A DNA stretch of 6,511 nt from assembly GCA_028678905.1 (NCBI GenBank), contig JAJRCO010000331.1, forward strand, positions 1 through 6,511, given 5' to 3'. Source of the stretch: Methanomicrobiales archaeon. Lineage in GTDB: Archaea > Halobacteriota > Methanomicrobia > Methanomicrobiales > JACTUA01. A program made the position numbers and the translations under genes. The notes below the pieces were generated by a model that searched no databases, was not told the origin of the DNA, and saw nothing but the letters and a program-made list of their open reading frames with translations. Of this stretch, positions 5,200 through 6,511 are shown piece by piece (positions within the stretch are counted from its first letter, which is position 1; the number at the start of each line of letters is the position of its first letter).

Positions 5200-5395
5200 G
5201 TCGTGGAAAAAAGCCCGAACAAGAGTTTCACTTTGGTTATCCGATGACAAGACAGGTTCAGGATCCCTGACAAATAATGAATTTTCCTCCTGTACATTAC
5301 CGGCTGCGATATGTAAGATCTATGTTAGAACTGAATAACAACGTTCGAAAAATGAGGACGACCAATTTTCACGTTAATTCTATCCCCATATTTGT

Positions 5396-6346
5396 TCAGG
5401 ACAATTCTGGCATTTTTTTGGCCAGAAATGCCGCATGAACGGCAAAGACAATGTAGACCGGGAAAAGCAGCAGGGCCACTGCCTCATTGAGGAAGGTAAA
5501 GATGAAAATAGTCAGGGTCACGTCAACCTGGAAAATCAGCAGCCCCCACCACCTTCCCAGGTACCAGTACCCGATTCCTGGGAGGAAAAAGTTCAGGATC
5601 GCCGCTGCCATCGGATTTTTCCTCTTTCTCGGCCTCCTGCGTAATCCCCGGGGGATATGATGCAGGGAGATGCCGACCTCCGGCGCGGCCAAGACTGCTT
5701 CCCACCGTACATGGTCATCTTCATCCCGAAGAGATTGGTAGACGGGATGGAGGGCATGTGGATTTCCGATTAGGCCAAGGAGTTTTACCGCATTTTCCCG
5801 TACTGCGGGATCTCTGTCCTTGAGCGCCGTGGTAAGTGCCGGAATCGCCGATTCCCCCAGCTTTTCTATCTTCTGCCAGTCCTGTCGACCTAGCCAGAGA
5901 TACGCAAGATCCTCGGCACATTCCGTAGTCCATCCCATCTGCTGAAGAGCCAATGAAGCACCATACCGGACATACTTGTCAGGATCACGAAGCAGTTCCA
6001 GAAGTGGTTCCACGACCCGTTCATCGCCGATCTGCCCCAGTGCGAGGGCCGTCTGAAGACGCAGCTCATTACTGGGATCTTTCAGGATTTCCAGAAGAGG
6101 ATCCACGGCACGGGGATCTTTTATTTCGCCGAGTACCTCAACACAACCGAGACGGATATCCTTGTTTCTCCGGTCGAGAGCTCCTATGAGGGAATCAACA
6201 CATTCCGGACTTAACATGGCCAGAGCTTCCGCAGCTCGCCATTGTATGCGTAAATTTTGGTGCCCCAGAGCATCGATGAGTGCGAGGATATCCTTCTTCT
6301 CACGCAGATCATTGATGTCTGGCTCAGTCCCTCTCCCAAGGTTCAT
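5396..6346 (-). CDS. HEAT-repeat protein with C-terminal TM2-like membrane module
   Basis: A 316-residue protein. Residues from about 14 to 226 are about six HEAT-type helical repeats, of the form PLLELLRDPDKYVRYGASLAL (114-134). A linker, MGWTTECAEDLAYLWLGRQDW (about 137-157), resembles the W-rich insert common in methanogen HEAT proteins. A strongly basic stretch, RRRPRKRK (236-243), precedes the membrane module at 245-316. That module holds AAAILNFFLPGIGYWYLGRWWG, like the TM2 family, and two or more hydrophobic segments. The positive residues suggest the HEAT part stays in the cytoplasm, presumably as a scaffold for protein binding at the membrane. No enzymatic motif is seen, so the PBS-lyase name often given to such repeats would mislead. 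The ATG at 6346 overlaps the upstream stop by ATGA and lacks its own Shine-Dalgarno, which suggests coupled translation. Partner and function unknown. Confidence 0.85.
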   Translation of the reverse strand: MNLGRGTEPDINDLREKKDILALIDALGHQNLRIQWRAAEALAMLSPECVDSLIGALDRRNKDIRLGCVEVLGEIKDPRAVDPLLEILKDPSNELRLQTALALGQIGDERVVEPLLELLRDPDKYVRYGASLALQQMGWTTECAEDLAYLWLGRQDWQKIEKLGESAIPALTTALKDRDPAVRENAVKLLGLIGNPHALHPVYQSLRDEDDHVRWEAVLAAPEVGISLHHIPRGLRRRPRKRKNPMAAAILNFFLPGIGYWYLGRWWGLLIFQVDVTLTIFIFTFLNEAVALLLFPVYIVFAVHAAFLAKKMPELS

Positions 6347-6511
6347 GGCAGGTCAGGAAGTGCTTTCGCCATAGTCCAGGCGTGGATGCCTACCAGGGAT
6401 CCAAAGGAGTATGAGATCACATACGGGAGTATGGGTCCCAGCATCAGGGAGAGTATAACGATTACGGCAAGATTGATTTGAAAGAGGAGAAAACCGTACC
6501 ATTTTCCGAGG
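6343..6511 (-). CDS. Partial CDS (C-terminal 55 residues), TM2-like membrane protein, paralogue of its neighbour
   Basis: A minus-strand frame is open from the window edge to a TGA at 6345-6343. It lacks its start, and the first whole codon is at 6510-6508. The 55 visible residues begin LGKWYGFLLFQINL and end AWTMAKALPDLP, with two hydrophobic segments between. They align with the end of the downstream HEAT protein: LGRWWGLLIFQ against LGKWYGFLLFQ, and HAAFLAKKMPEL against HAWTMAKALPDL. The two genes therefore share a membrane module and form a tandem pair with a 4-bp ATGA overlap, probably one transcript. Whether this protein also carries HEAT repeats lies outside the window. Confidence 0.8.
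   Translation of the reverse strand, partial: LGKWYGFLLFQINLAVIVILSLMLGPILPYVISYSFGSLVGIHAWTMAKALPDLP

Noticed and set aside
5154..5297. N-terminal extension of the DUF1328 protein to an ATG at 5297
   Set aside because: The added 48 residues do not resemble the family, and the GGAGG and TATA-like box are placed for the ATG at 5153.
1..6511. CRISPR array, tRNA or rRNA gene
   Set aside because: No regularly spaced repeats and no tRNA-like or rRNA-like signature were seen on either strand by eye; a dedicated scan was not possible.

Overview
The window looks like a chromosomal segment of a methanogenic euryarchaeon, most likely Methanomicrobiales or a relative. The evidence is a GlmM/PMM-type phosphohexomutase with the archaeal GEGNGG loop, a MobB-MoaE fusion of the kind I recall from methanogens, and a small protein whose family I recall from haloarchaea and methanogens (DUF5806). 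TATA-like boxes lie 25-45 bp ahead of several genes, and the GGAGG Shine-Dalgarno sites fit an archaeal 16S tail. The lineage is inferred from gene content, not from a marker gene.

Layout. Bases 1-302 (minus) hold the N-terminal 100 residues of an unrecognised helical protein cut by the window edge. Bases 470-3146 (minus) form a tight three-gene operon, in transcription order a DUF5806-like protein, MobB-MoaE, then GlmM. Both junctions are 4-bp ATGA overlaps. Bases 3236-4809 are a distinct unit: a complete XerA/XerC-like tyrosine recombinase on the plus strand and about 580 bp of upstream DNA, enclosed by two perfect 25-bp sites in inverted orientation. Bases 4998-5153 (minus) encode a 51-residue DUF1328-type membrane peptide. 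Bases 5396-6511 (minus) carry a HEAT-repeat protein with a C-terminal TM2-like membrane module. Just upstream, overlapping by ATGA, is the C-terminal end of a second gene with the same membrane module.

The most interesting part is 3236-4809. Each 25-bp site contains CATAT-AGCAGC-ATATG, that is, short inverted arms around an asymmetric 6-bp centre, which is the architecture expected of a Xer-type crossover site. Because the two copies are inverted, the recombinase they enclose would be predicted to flip its own gene. One site overlaps the recombinase stop codon without altering it. The other lies upstream of the promoter of the three-gene operon, so a flip would turn the recombinase gene to face that operon. 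The DNA ahead of the recombinase carries a TATA-like box, a strongly base-pairing stretch ending in T5 (possible small RNA or attenuator), and a palindrome next to the probable recombinase promoter. Together these could be a regulated, self-inverting switch. This is inference from one static sequence and needs long reads or related genomes to test.

The operon combines cofactor and sugar metabolism. MobB-MoaE points to molybdopterin or tungstopterin cofactor assembly, which methanogens need for formylmethanofuran and formate dehydrogenases. GlmM supplies an amino-sugar precursor for surface glycans. The MoaE half lacks the usual C-terminal catalytic segment, so its activity is in doubt.
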